Virus record (IMG/VR): IMGVR_UViG_3300037486_000490
Coordinates: 1-64,000 of that record
Direction: 5' to 3' (one strand)
Source: a virus
DNA length: 64,000 bases
Position numbers and translations under genes: made by a program. Numbering within the stretch: the stretch's first letter is position 1; every line of letters starts with the position of its first letter. Of the stretch, positions 18,601 to 25,915 are shown in pieces. The notes beneath the pieces were generated by a model. It saw only the letters and a program-made list of their open reading frames with translations, ran no database searches and had not been told where the DNA came from.

Positions 18601-19488
18601 GTTCTCATAGGTCAATGTTTTCGCTGTCGCGTAATTCGCACGGTTGATAGTAACGTCTTCCAGGAGTATGTCCGTGGTTCCGTCTATGCCCGTTATAGTA
18701 ACCTCAGTGGTTGCCTGAAGAGCGTATGAAGGAGTCTCATAAGCGGTGTACACACCGTTGGAGTAAGCTACTATGGCAACCCGGAACTTGTCGTAACGGG
18801 TATCCATGTCCGTGAGAGCAAGCTTAACCCCCTTAGCAGTAACTACACCCGGGGTACCGCCTCCCTGCCAGGCATTGTCACCTATCTCAGGGGTAAATAT
18901 CGGTATAGGGTTGCTTATAGAAAGGTAGTCCGTGACAAACCCATCAGACATCTCGTAAGCTATAGCAAAGTAGTAAGAACCTGCCAGGAGATTGCCTGAT
19001 GCTTCTGCAACGGTTATCGCCATTTCAGGCACTACAACCTCAGGAAACAGATCCATCATCGATGCATCTGCAAACGGATGATCAAAATTATATATCTTGG
19101 GAGAGATGTTATTATCGGTCCATACGATGATGCGGTCATCCCTGTAATTACGATACGAGATCATCTTGATAGGATGCTCCAGTGACAAACCGAGAGTAGC
19201 AGACGCATAGAATGTCGTATACACCTTCGTTATTTCGCTGTAGATGCCTATCTCGCCAGCAGTGGTTCCTGCAAAGTCTGTTGAGAGCACGGCAACACTG
19301 TCCGCATCAAGCATCACTGATGCAACCGGAACATATCCCGTAGGAACGGAGAAGTATGCAGATGTTCCGCCTTCAACCGCCACTGCATCTTTGAGCCGAT
19401 TAAGAACAATATTCAGCGCACGACGATAGGTGCCAGACGGCTGGTCAGCCGGCGCACAGTCCAGAAACATTCCGCCTATAGGTTTCAT
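15649..19488 (-). CDS. Muzzle/nozzle-like tail protein, 1,279 aa
   Basis: A very long beta-rich protein starting MKPIGGMFLDCAPADQPSG, a start typical of the large tail tube/nozzle proteins of podoviruses, which begin by setting many parameters of a beta-propeller-like body. Residues 100-400 contain repeated short beta motifs with DNNISPKIYNF and DTRYDKFRVAIVAYS. Length and position (after two ring-like proteins, before cargo genes) match the crAss-like muzzle protein. It starts at an ATG overlapping the stop of the 246-aa ring gene by one base. It would sit at the distal end of the short tail. Family call is from recall. Confidence 0.75.
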   Translation of the reverse strand: MKPIGGMFLDCAPADQPSGTYRRALNIVLNRLKDAVAVEGGTSAYFSVPTGYVPVASVMLDADSVAVLSTDFAGTTAGEIGIYSEITKVYTTFYASATLGLSLEHPIKMISYRNYRDDRIIVWTDNNISPKIYNFDHPFADASMMDLFPEVVVPEMAITVAEASGNLLAGSYYFAIAYEMSDGFVTDYLSISNPIPIFTPEIGDNAWQGGGTPGVVTAKGVKLALTDMDTRYDKFRVAIVAYSNGVYTAYETPSYALQATTEVTITGIDGTTDILLEDVTINRANYATAKTLTYENRKLYMGGLTTTPFPDYQQYANDIQVTWTYDYMNNQGSPSVTYKNGDICVKDKAFMPGEVYAFYISWILNDGSYTDAFHIPGRVKRTINPRAANDAFSEDISIISLGVANGFSFSDVEMDLYVNGAAKYFQMRDTSTVAGDMSYWENEELYPTGFPDLAGLPIRHHKFPTLASLWEHGVDPITNPTDSESIILGIKLMNVPIPASIADLVQGFEIFYAKRSYSNSIVNGMTYLLRTSQTDAGSFMINPILGTSTRTWRIFAPDLQKNGETPAISANYLRLEGEIEVDSTIALHSVVSLPELSVASMVSTGLSEPYRPIIAINTAEYDPFTPDEYRESAIEIKSKVVGFWTYTAAIGAANYLTMPATICSYRVNCYAGLSSQQLVGTGKQFFTRDSASYFPGVDGDGVDCLFMGVGGYSPAVFGGDTYMNKVYHFKNHNYLGGVWKQYFGFVYYSYSNLDLRVKGTDYGERFMPESTYGTSPVMYIDYDTAPSGVMDPEYTVDNYLKVYDDYSKSGELNMVYPYARNDINVNDFPNRIISSKPIQAEDNGGTLRKFLPLDYYEMPKNRGPITNLEGFNGMLLIHTEDSLYKTVGKVQLQTDAEAVVIGSGDIFDIEPTEIFTVPNGYAGCRNPYAAIVSKAGYFFIDEKAAKMFMMRESLEEISNTGLRNFFEENLQFQLVKDLNRVLVTNDGVSLFTDTPFSPYGVGYAVAFDDRYLRLIITKRDFTTIVAQESNFNTLYKLSGGYVCDKATSTPQTLAVLSTYLTDNSFTISYDIASKRWASFHSYLPVFLFNTKKNFYGSRLGINRVYRFNEDHYNGYYMGQTLESSWIDVTLPDKNQSQSVTSSISWTSGFLDAVGNPDFYKTWDRLCVYNTHQVSGWRTIDSAGASRNARFTGGRWHFNDFRDMTTVTGTIPPVNSPVQENYELLVDSNGDPVNVDSVKLWNKRKRFIDTYCIIRLEHTNTNAGIVYLYDLETSGRPVVR

Positions 19489-20228
19489 CAGATGTCAGGA
19501 TCAATGTCGTAATCAAGTTCAAAATGAGCATCGGTGTTCCAATCCTCATGTGGTATAAGTCTCACCCACATCTCACGGAACCTTTCTGCCTTATCAGGTG
19601 AAGGGAACATTACATCATTTCCAGCCTGTACGCAAGCATGTTCCCATATCATCTTGGCATCGGAGAATGTGAACTGACCCACCAGGTTTCCTCCCTGAGC
19701 CATCATCATTGCAACGTACCATGAGAGTGCCTTCTTAACGTAGATGTTGTCTGGGATGAGCGGAAGCCCATCCTTGTCAATTGGGTACCGGTAGTACTTG
19801 ACTATTATGTCTCCAGTTTCAAAGGATGTCTGTATATAGTTCGGGTTAATCAGGTAATAGTCTCCAGTCCAGTGATCAGGATCTACCCTGGTAACATTGT
19901 TGGGATCGATGACATCATTCTGTGTGAGAGGAGGAGCGACCTCAATTGCAAAGTAGTTCCGGTCGTTTACAAAGTCCCCGCCGTAGGGTAAAGGTTCATC
20001 CTCATACTCCACACCTCTTAAAGTATAGAAGTTTGCAGGAAGTGCTGCCCTATGATTGTATACGGGTATCGACTCCGAATGCATCTCAAATCCGGCAGAG
20101 CATCCTATATAGTCAAGCGCTTCACCCATCCATTCGATAGCGTCTGCTTCCCATCCGGAGTAGCCGGGTTTGAAATCCCGGTATATCTTAGCCAGGACAG
20201 CTTTGCTGGATATGTTTTTGTAAACCAT
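19488..20228 (-). CDS. Tail ring/connector protein, 246 aa
   Basis: The N-terminal half (KAVLAKIYRDF, then WEADAIEWMGEALDYIG) is a helical bundle of the kind seen in P22 gp4-like tail accessory factors and in the crAss-like 'tail stabilisation' ring proteins. The middle contains a beta domain and a conserved ISYVKKALSWYVA-like helix (residues about 170-185). It lies directly upstream of the muzzle-like gene with one-base overlap on both sides, so it belongs to the same translational unit. Predicted to form a ring between portal and muzzle. The assignment rests on pattern memory and synteny. Confidence 0.7.
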   Translation of the reverse strand: MVYKNISSKAVLAKIYRDFKPGYSGWEADAIEWMGEALDYIGCSAGFEMHSESIPVYNHRAALPANFYTLRGVEYEDEPLPYGGDFVNDRNYFAIEVAPPLTQNDVIDPNNVTRVDPDHWTGDYYLINPNYIQTSFETGDIIVKYYRYPIDKDGLPLIPDNIYVKKALSWYVAMMMAQGGNLVGQFTFSDAKMIWEHACVQAGNDVMFPSPDKAERFREMWVRLIPHEDWNTDAHFELDYDIDPDI

Positions 20229-20668
20229 TATTCCTGAAAGTTTATATGTGCAAATTCATCTGTTTTAAGAGTACGTACCAACCGCTTTTTATTTCCATTT
20301 TCCCCGCCCGTAGGACGAAAGCTGTAAACACTCTTGTTAGGTATCGTACAAGTACGTTTTTCCCAGTACCAGCGGTACCAAAAATCATCAGTGAAAAATA
20401 CAAGTTTCCTTATACCTCTGGACTGAAGCTTATTGGTCTCAGCCCAATCGACCGTTTTAGTGTTGAAGTTCCTTCTGACTCTTTGGATCCTTATTTTACC
20501 CAGCCTGTTATGTAGGTTAAGCGTTTTGCCGGCAAGTATCTGCTCTACAGCTTTCTTGTTGAACAGGCTCAGTACATATTTAAACTGGGTATAGGTTACA
20601 TATGTACCGGGGTTGTTCTTGGCATAGTACTTATAAATGTCAATTGCTGTGTGGTTAAAGTTATCCAT
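20228..20668 (-). CDS. Conserved small tail-region protein, 146 aa
   Basis: Residues 20-65 contain a helix, then LNLHNRLGKIRIQRVRR, and TVDWAETNKLQ; the C-terminal half is Trp/Tyr/Phe- and Lys/Arg-rich (FWYRWYWEKRTC). I recall a similar protein with an LG...iDW..T pattern in the tail-ring cluster of crAss-like phages, where its function is not settled; it has an HU/IHF-like flavour but lacks the full HU signature. It overlaps the downstream ring gene by one base and the upstream ring gene by eight. It may bind DNA in the tail channel or be a small structural adaptor. Confidence 0.65.
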   Translation of the reverse strand: MDNFNHTAIDIYKYYAKNNPGTYVTYTQFKYVLSLFNKKAVEQILAGKTLNLHNRLGKIRIQRVRRNFNTKTVDWAETNKLQSRGIRKLVFFTDDFWYRWYWEKRTCTIPNKSVYSFRPTGGENGNKKRLVRTLKTDEFAHINFQE

Positions 20669-21299
20669 CTATCTTTACTTCATTCGTTTTCTGATCCTGC
20701 AGGAATTTCAACTCCCCTGAAAGCAGACCCTGGGTAATTCCCTGGATCATATCATCAGGTAAAGGAAAATCCATCTCCTCGGTATAGGCAAGCGTACCGT
20801 CAGTGCGTGTGTATTTCTCCAACTCAGTAGGGTCCTCGAACACCGCTTCAACCAGAATCTGCGAAGGCTTCTTATTTACAACATAAAGATTGCCTCTACG
20901 AAGATATACCCTTGGTATTCTCTTTGTGAATTGTGTAAACTGGACGTATTGAGCTTCCCGGGCTGAGATAATGCTGAATGGATCTATTCCATCAATAGGA
21001 CCAATGAACTCAAAAGCATCCCTACTCTTAAGTCTGACCACGGACGGGATTGCTTCTTTTGTCTTGGAGATCTCAACGCCCACCTTTACTCCCGGAATTT
21101 CGGTAGCCCTGACCACAACCATTTCGCATACAATCTGCTGGATAGCTTTGGAAGGAAGTTGCTTATTCTTCTCCTGATCCCTGCGTATGAACATTGACCG
21201 GTAATGAATATAGTTGAACCTTGCAAGTTCTATGAACTGCGGGTCATTCTCCTTCTCCATTATCTGGGCAAAACTGTATGCGAGTTGGTTGAGTGTCAT
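20661..21299 (-). CDS. Tail ring/connector protein, 212 aa
   Basis: Start chosen at the ATG (MTLNQLAYSFAQIME); a TTG two codons earlier is also open but less likely. The N-terminal helices (residues 1-60) followed by a beta domain with VYLRRGNLYVVNKKP and a C-terminal acidic helix (LPDDMIQGITQGLL) resemble the second ring protein of crAss-like tails. It overlaps the 146-aa gene by eight bases. Predicted to help join the portal vertex to the tail. No enzyme motif is visible. Confidence 0.65.
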   Translation of the reverse strand: MTLNQLAYSFAQIMEKENDPQFIELARFNYIHYRSMFIRRDQEKNKQLPSKAIQQIVCEMVVVRATEIPGVKVGVEISKTKEAIPSVVRLKSRDAFEFIGPIDGIDPFSIISAREAQYVQFTQFTKRIPRVYLRRGNLYVVNKKPSQILVEAVFEDPTELEKYTRTDGTLAYTEEMDFPLPDDMIQGITQGLLSGELKFLQDQKTNEVKIDG

Positions 21300-21301
21300 T
21301 G

Positions 21302-21784
21302 TCAATTGTTTATTATGAATTTATAAAGAGCCTCCATTACGTTAGCGTCCATTTCTCCGGGTAGATAAGCCTTTTCAAGCTGGCAGGAGTTGAACTTCAC
21401 CTTATTGTTAAGCTTTGCTTCAAATCCCTTTTGCAGTTCATCCCACTCTGCGATACTCTCCTTGTACTCTTCACGGAGCACGTTCTCCTTCTCATGTGCT
21501 TCCTTCTCACGCACTGCAAACATCTCATCCGTTTCTCCTTCTATTTTCTTAAGGGTACCATGCAGCTCATTTGCCTTCTGGTAGAACGCTTTTACTTCTT
21601 CACCCGGCTTCGGACGATCCTTTTCAAACTCGGTGAGTATCTTATATGCTCTTTCCTTATTGACAAACAAGAAGTTAAGGAACTTCCCGTGTGCTTTCAT
21701 CTTCTTTTCCATCAAGCTGTTGATGGTTGCATTGCTTGCTCCGTACAGATTGTACAGGTCATTGTAGGTAATCTCTTGTGTCAT
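21302..21784 (-). CDS. Coiled-coil protein of unknown function, 160 aa
   Basis: Start taken at the ATG (MTQEITYNDLYN). An in-frame GTG eight codons upstream would overlap a TAAGTTTG promoter-like box at 21808-21815, which argues against it. The protein is highly charged and helical, with a Glu/Lys-rich coiled-coil stretch from about residue 60 to 130 and one Cys near residue 134. It is the first gene after a 140-base gap in the late operon, so it may head its own transcript for the ring/muzzle/cargo genes. Function unknown. Confidence 0.65.
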   Translation of the reverse strand: MTQEITYNDLYNLYGASNATINSLMEKKMKAHGKFLNFLFVNKERAYKILTEFEKDRPKPGEEVKAFYQKANELHGTLKKIEGETDEMFAVREKEAHEKENVLREEYKESIAEWDELQKGFEAKLNNKVKFNSCQLEKAYLPGEMDANVMEALYKFIINN

Positions 21785-21807
21785 ACTTTCGAAAGTTTGG
21801 TTATACA

Positions 21808-21815
21808 CAAACTTA
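21808..21815 (-). promoter_or_regulatory. Candidate -7 box TAAGTTTG
   Basis: On the minus strand TAAGTTTG matches the Bacteroidetes TAnnTTTG -7 element. It lies 24 bases before the ATG of the 160-aa gene and inside the 140-base intergenic gap, the only sizeable gap in this stretch. No good -33 TTTG is seen at 19-21 bases upstream, so this could be a weak or activator-dependent promoter. Confidence 0.3.
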
Positions 21816-21925
21816 CAAGGAAAAATGTCACATTATGTGGGTGAGAATCAGAACGTTAATATCTCATTCACTACAGCAAAGACTATCAACCTTTTATATA
21901 GCAGCAATTTGCTGCGTATATACCA

Positions 21926-22249
21926 TTATTCTATGCTGCGTATCTTCTTACAGAGAGGGAACAGGCTGGTAGGAATGGCTTCTGCCTTATCCAGGTTATC
22001 CACGCCCTTCTTCATAACATCCACAAATGAATCCTCAAACTCATAATTCACCATTGCTGCCTTTTCTGAGTTCCATAATATTCTTCCATCCGGAAGATCC
22101 TTCATCTGTAGTTCTTCTATCTCTTTGGGGGAGAACCTTATCTTATCTTTGATGGATGCAATAATCTCCTGCTGGATGAATCCTCCACGCTCGGGAAGTA
22201 CTGATGGTAACTCCAATCTTTCTTTAACACTTAACTCTACTGATTTCAT
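21926..22249 (-). CDS. Hypothetical protein, 107 aa
   Basis: Unrecognised. It starts MKSVELSVKERLELPSVLP and contains a charged helical segment (IKDKIRFSPKEIEELQM) and DLPDGRILWN, a pattern seen in small phage virion-associated proteins. There is no signal peptide or membrane segment. It is followed by a 140-base gap and preceded by the 99-aa gene, so it probably ends a transcription unit that also holds the three small genes upstream. Confidence 0.6.
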   Translation of the reverse strand: MKSVELSVKERLELPSVLPERGGFIQQEIIASIKDKIRFSPKEIEELQMKDLPDGRILWNSEKAAMVNYEFEDSFVDVMKKGVDNLDKAEAIPTSLFPLCKKIRSIE

Positions 22250-22260
22250 ACTTTATATGG

Positions 22261-22560
22261 TTAATTGATTGTTTTTCTTGGACGCTTAATACACAGTTGC
22301 TTTTCTATGTTGATCAGTCTTTCCTCGTGATCTTTATAGACTCTTATCTTAAGATCACAAACATCTGTCTGCACCTCCGCAAATTTCTTGTAGAAAGGAG
22401 CCAATACTTCTGCTATAGCTGCATCCTGCCTGTCGAATAACCGCTTGATGAAGACCAGGTCGTCTACCGTAAGATGCATGTTCTTATAGTTTAACTGGTA
22501 GTCCTTATCATCGAGGATCTTGTCCAGTTTTTCGTTATTGTTCATCTTATAATTCTCCAT
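22261..22560 (-). CDS. Hypothetical coiled-coil protein, 99 aa
   Basis: Unrecognised. It is strongly charged and helical: DKILDDKDYQLNYKN at the start, a central amphipathic helix, and a basic C-terminus (KRPRKTIN). It shares one base with the stop of the 159-aa membrane protein gene, indicating translational coupling with it. It could be a cytoplasmic partner of that membrane protein. A second in-frame ATG six codons later is possible. Confidence 0.55.
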   Translation of the reverse strand: MENYKMNNNEKLDKILDDKDYQLNYKNMHLTVDDLVFIKRLFDRQDAAIAEVLAPFYKKFAEVQTDVCDLKIRVYKDHEERLINIEKQLCIKRPRKTIN

Positions 22561-23039
22561 TATTTGTTTATCTTTCTAACTACAATACTCGGATCATACA
22601 GCTCTTGTTGCTCCGGCAAGAGATCCATCTGCTGAACTATACTTTTGTTTGTTACCAACGAAAGGTCTATCAGCTCCATCATTTTCGCCCAGTCTTTCTT
22701 GCTTACAGCAGGCGATGTCTCAATATGATAATTGAATGCTTTATTGACACCCTTTACATACATATTCACTTCTTCCACATGATTGCCTATCAACATAGTG
22801 TTTTCATTTATTCCTTCCACCTGCAAATTGATATCATCCATTCTGTTTGATAATACCTCAATACTATCCTGTATAGTTGTAAGCTGATCCTGTACCCCAT
22901 GAATTACTCTGGTCTGAGAAGCAACATTATCAATGAACTTAAATCCTCCCCACATAACAGCCACAATGCCTGAGACAGCACCAATGTATTTGCTGATGTT
23001 CAGAAGCTGAGTCATGAATGTTATCTTTGGAGTTGTCAT
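22560..23039 (-). CDS. Membrane-anchored coiled-coil protein (spanin/holin-like topology), 159 aa
   Basis: One membrane segment near residues 15-32 (YIGAVSGIVAVMWGGFKFI) is followed by about 80 residues of heptad-like coiled coil (QDQLTTIQDSIEVLSNRM, INLQVEGINENTMLI) and a short C-terminal tail. This inner-membrane anchor plus periplasmic coil is the layout of i-spanin-like proteins, but such proteins are too diverse to name from sequence. It starts with an ATGA overlap with the 37-aa gene. It could belong to the lysis functions scattered around 22-30 kb. Confidence 0.55.
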   Translation of the reverse strand: MTTPKITFMTQLLNISKYIGAVSGIVAVMWGGFKFIDNVASQTRVIHGVQDQLTTIQDSIEVLSNRMDDINLQVEGINENTMLIGNHVEEVNMYVKGVNKAFNYHIETSPAVSKKDWAKMMELIDLSLVTNKSIVQQMDLLPEQQELYDPSIVVRKINK

Positions 23040-23149
23040 TTACTTCTTTTATTATGTGTACGTCTCCATTTTGAAATCATTTCAATAAGCTGTAACACGT
23101 TAATTTTAATCTGCAGTCCTCCTGCTCCTATAAGTTTGCCTATACTCAT
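23036..23149 (-). CDS. Small basic amphipathic protein, 37 aa
   Basis: Starts at an ATG two bases after the stop of the 920-aa gene and ends with a TGA that overlaps the ATG of the 159-aa gene (ATGA). The peptide begins MSIGKLIGAGGLQIKIN, with a weakly hydrophobic first half, and ends in a basic tail (KWRRTHNKRSK). Tight packing on both sides supports it as a real translated gene. Function unknown. Confidence 0.5.
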   Translation of the reverse strand: MSIGKLIGAGGLQIKINVLQLIEMISKWRRTHNKRSK

Positions 23150-23150
23150 C

Positions 23151-25913
23151 TTATCGTGTTATCACAACTAATTTTCCACTGTTCATTTCCAGCTTGCTAT
23201 CGTTAATCAGATATCTTGCCCCACGCTCGAAGGCACCCAAATCTGGAAGATAGCCTCGTAGGTAGCCATCTCCGTCTGTTGTCACACCCGTACCTATTAT
23301 TCCCCTGTCTTTGCAGTCAGAGGTAGATGCTAAATGGAGATATGTTAATAAAGGTAGATTACCATTTGTCTGCCTTGCTCCACTGACTCCTGTTGTATCC
23401 ACTGAGACAAAATCTGCCGATGTTACAGCCGGACCTGTTGGCATCCATGTAGCATGATATGATAGACTATCTGTTATAACATTGGTAAGTGCAGCAGTAT
23501 TAAAATTATACTGGTTCTCGACACTGATTAAATTCTTAAACACAAATGGGAGCCATTCAAATCCACTGACAAGAAATCCTCCATACCCATTATCGTAAGC
23601 CGTACTATGATAAAAATATATCAGACACTTTGCGTTGTTGGTTGCAAAACCGCTTTGCCTATTGAGAAAAGAAAGACAATTTACCACAGTACGTGCGAAC
23701 ACGGTACTATCTGCCGTGTCTGTCCTTCCTAATTTAAACCCATTGCCATCTCCTCCGGTAGTGGACTGATTTTCTCTATATCCATTATGCCATGTCCAGC
23801 ATTTATCTAAAGTAACCTGACCATCGCTATCCCAGCAATCGTATCCATCGTCTGAGTTATTCCACGAGCGACAACCCGTTAGTGTTACGGTTGATCCTGC
23901 GGCACTCTCCTCCATTCCAAAACCATCAGCATTACCGTAAGCTCCAGGTGATACGGTATAAGGATCAACGTTTGCATAAGAATCACAGTTTGTAAATGTT
24001 ATATTATCAGTAGCCCCATAAGCCGAGCCTATTCCCACGCCTCCATTGTGATGTGACACACATCTTGTAAGGGACATGTCGGTACTGTATAGTATGGCAA
24101 TCCCTTGTGCCCAATCTCCAGTAGAATGCTGTGGTACGTTTTTAACCTGTAACCCTATCAGTTCCCAATAACTGCAATTTATAAGCACTATCCCATAATG
24201 AGGAGCATCTGCTGACATTGTTGCACAATCCAGTACAGGCGTTTCGCCTGTATAATTCAACACTACTATCGGATTAACTGTCGTACCGTCATGATTATTT
24301 ACACTTACCGCCCTATAATCAGATCCAACCAGTGTCCCTGCTGATGCATAAGTGCCGCCTCTGATGTATAATGTATCTCCGGTAGTAAGCGTTTCAAACC
24401 CTTTCTGCCATGTTGCCCAAGGTGTATCAAAAGAACCATCTCCAGTAATATCATCTCCCCAGAGAGCAACATAATATCCACCAAGATCTATAGCTCGTTC
24501 AAACGCTCCAATATCACAATTACTATCCACAGAAATCCCATCATAATCTGAAGTTAGATTAAGATCAAGACCTGCGTTAATACAGGGAGAGCTTGACTGA
24601 AGATGAAAGTCTGTCGTTGAAACAAAGTCGGGATTATCATTTATCGAACTGGCTTCATCAGATATTGCAGTCTGCCATGCGGCTAATGTTACATAGAATG
24701 TCCCTTCATCCTGTTCGGCAATAGTGTCAATATCATAATACAAGTTATAATCCATATTGAATTTAATCGTACTGGTATAACCTATTAATATTGCCTTGCT
24801 TCTCGATCCGTAATATATATTATTCAAAACATCGCATCCTGTTATTATACCCGATGTTGACCATGAGATAAAATGACAGTCATTGCCATCATCAGGACGT
24901 TGGTCATAACTAAAAGAATATCCTGAATTGATACAGGTATTATTTACAAAATCAACATTAGTCAGGGTATCTGTTCCTCCTGATGTACCCGACCATGTTT
25001 CAAACGAATAATGGCAGTTTGTAATTATATTATTATTTATTAAACAGTTGGTGACTGCGTAACCATCATTCCCCTGGGGACTTATTCCAGCGTCAAAACA
25101 TTGGTTTACCTTATTCCTGCGTATAATGAAATCAGAGTTATTATTCCATAAGGAAATACCATTCCCCAATCTCCTTTGATCTGATGTGCCTGGATTAATT
25201 AACCATTCTCCCCCTACCCATGAAACATCGCATAACTCAAAGATAATATGATCGCAAGCCTCAAACTCTACTCCCGCTGCTGAACTATACCTAAAATCAA
25301 GATCTTGTATATGTATATATGATGAATTGATAAACTTAAAAATCCCCTGCGCTGCACCGTAATTGCCACAAGCCTCTATATGCGAATAGAATGTTCCAGG
25401 GTTACTTGTCGAATATAGGTATAACAAATCACCAGTCCCGTTATAAAAGAACCTCCCTTGTGCGGTGAGACTATCAATATATGCAAACTTATAACCAACG
25501 CTTGCCTCACTATTAAAAACAATGTTGCTTATGTCATTCTGCTCTGTTCCAAGCGTAGCGGTTGTTTTCCAAATATTCCCCGAATGAACCTCCCAGGCTC
25601 CCGTTGCGCTTAAATCTTTTGAGCCAAGCATCAACGGTCTATTGCCTGTTCCATAAGCACCATAAAAGATATAGTCTGATGACGTACCATCCTCGTTCTG
25701 ATAGATGCTACCCCTAAATGTGTCACCGCGTTTAAATAGAATACTATCCCCGGCGGCAAAGGTTGTGGCATGAACCTTTGCGAGTGTTGCCCATGCAAGA
25801 GCCGTTGTCAGTCCACTATCACTGTCACTCCCGTCAGAAGATGACACATAATAGGTAGCCGCTGAAACCGTCAGGCTGCATATCAGTAAAAGTATTGTTA
25901 GTGCTTTCTTCAT
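23151..25913 (-). CDS. Secreted parallel beta-helix protein, two modules, 920 aa
   Basis: Starts with a Sec signal peptide (MKKALTILLLICSLTVSA, then ATYYVSS). Two pectate-lyase-like beta-helix modules follow: residues about 20-470, opening TYYVSSSDGSDSDSG, and about 475-890, opening GYYVALWGDDITGDGSFDTPWATWQKG, each with the ATW..G...L..GDTLYIRGGTY pattern of right-handed helices that bind or cleave polysaccharides. The second module is closely similar to the 511-aa protein at 30925-32460. Short C-terminal beta tail. Could be a depolymerase or glycan-binding fibre; the signal peptide is unexpected for a virion protein. No catalytic residues can be assigned by eye. Confidence 0.75.
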   Translation of the reverse strand: MKKALTILLLICSLTVSAATYYVSSSDGSDSDSGLTTALAWATLAKVHATTFAAGDSILFKRGDTFRGSIYQNEDGTSSDYIFYGAYGTGNRPLMLGSKDLSATGAWEVHSGNIWKTTATLGTEQNDISNIVFNSEASVGYKFAYIDSLTAQGRFFYNGTGDLLYLYSTSNPGTFYSHIEACGNYGAAQGIFKFINSSYIHIQDLDFRYSSAAGVEFEACDHIIFELCDVSWVGGEWLINPGTSDQRRLGNGISLWNNNSDFIIRRNKVNQCFDAGISPQGNDGYAVTNCLINNNIITNCHYSFETWSGTSGGTDTLTNVDFVNNTCINSGYSFSYDQRPDDGNDCHFISWSTSGIITGCDVLNNIYYGSRSKAILIGYTSTIKFNMDYNLYYDIDTIAEQDEGTFYVTLAAWQTAISDEASSINDNPDFVSTTDFHLQSSSPCINAGLDLNLTSDYDGISVDSNCDIGAFERAIDLGGYYVALWGDDITGDGSFDTPWATWQKGFETLTTGDTLYIRGGTYASAGTLVGSDYRAVSVNNHDGTTVNPIVVLNYTGETPVLDCATMSADAPHYGIVLINCSYWELIGLQVKNVPQHSTGDWAQGIAILYSTDMSLTRCVSHHNGGVGIGSAYGATDNITFTNCDSYANVDPYTVSPGAYGNADGFGMEESAAGSTVTLTGCRSWNNSDDGYDCWDSDGQVTLDKCWTWHNGYRENQSTTGGDGNGFKLGRTDTADSTVFARTVVNCLSFLNRQSGFATNNAKCLIYFYHSTAYDNGYGGFLVSGFEWLPFVFKNLISVENQYNFNTAALTNVITDSLSYHATWMPTGPAVTSADFVSVDTTGVSGARQTNGNLPLLTYLHLASTSDCKDRGIIGTGVTTDGDGYLRGYLPDLGAFERGARYLINDSKLEMNSGKLVVITR

Positions 25914-25915
25914 GG

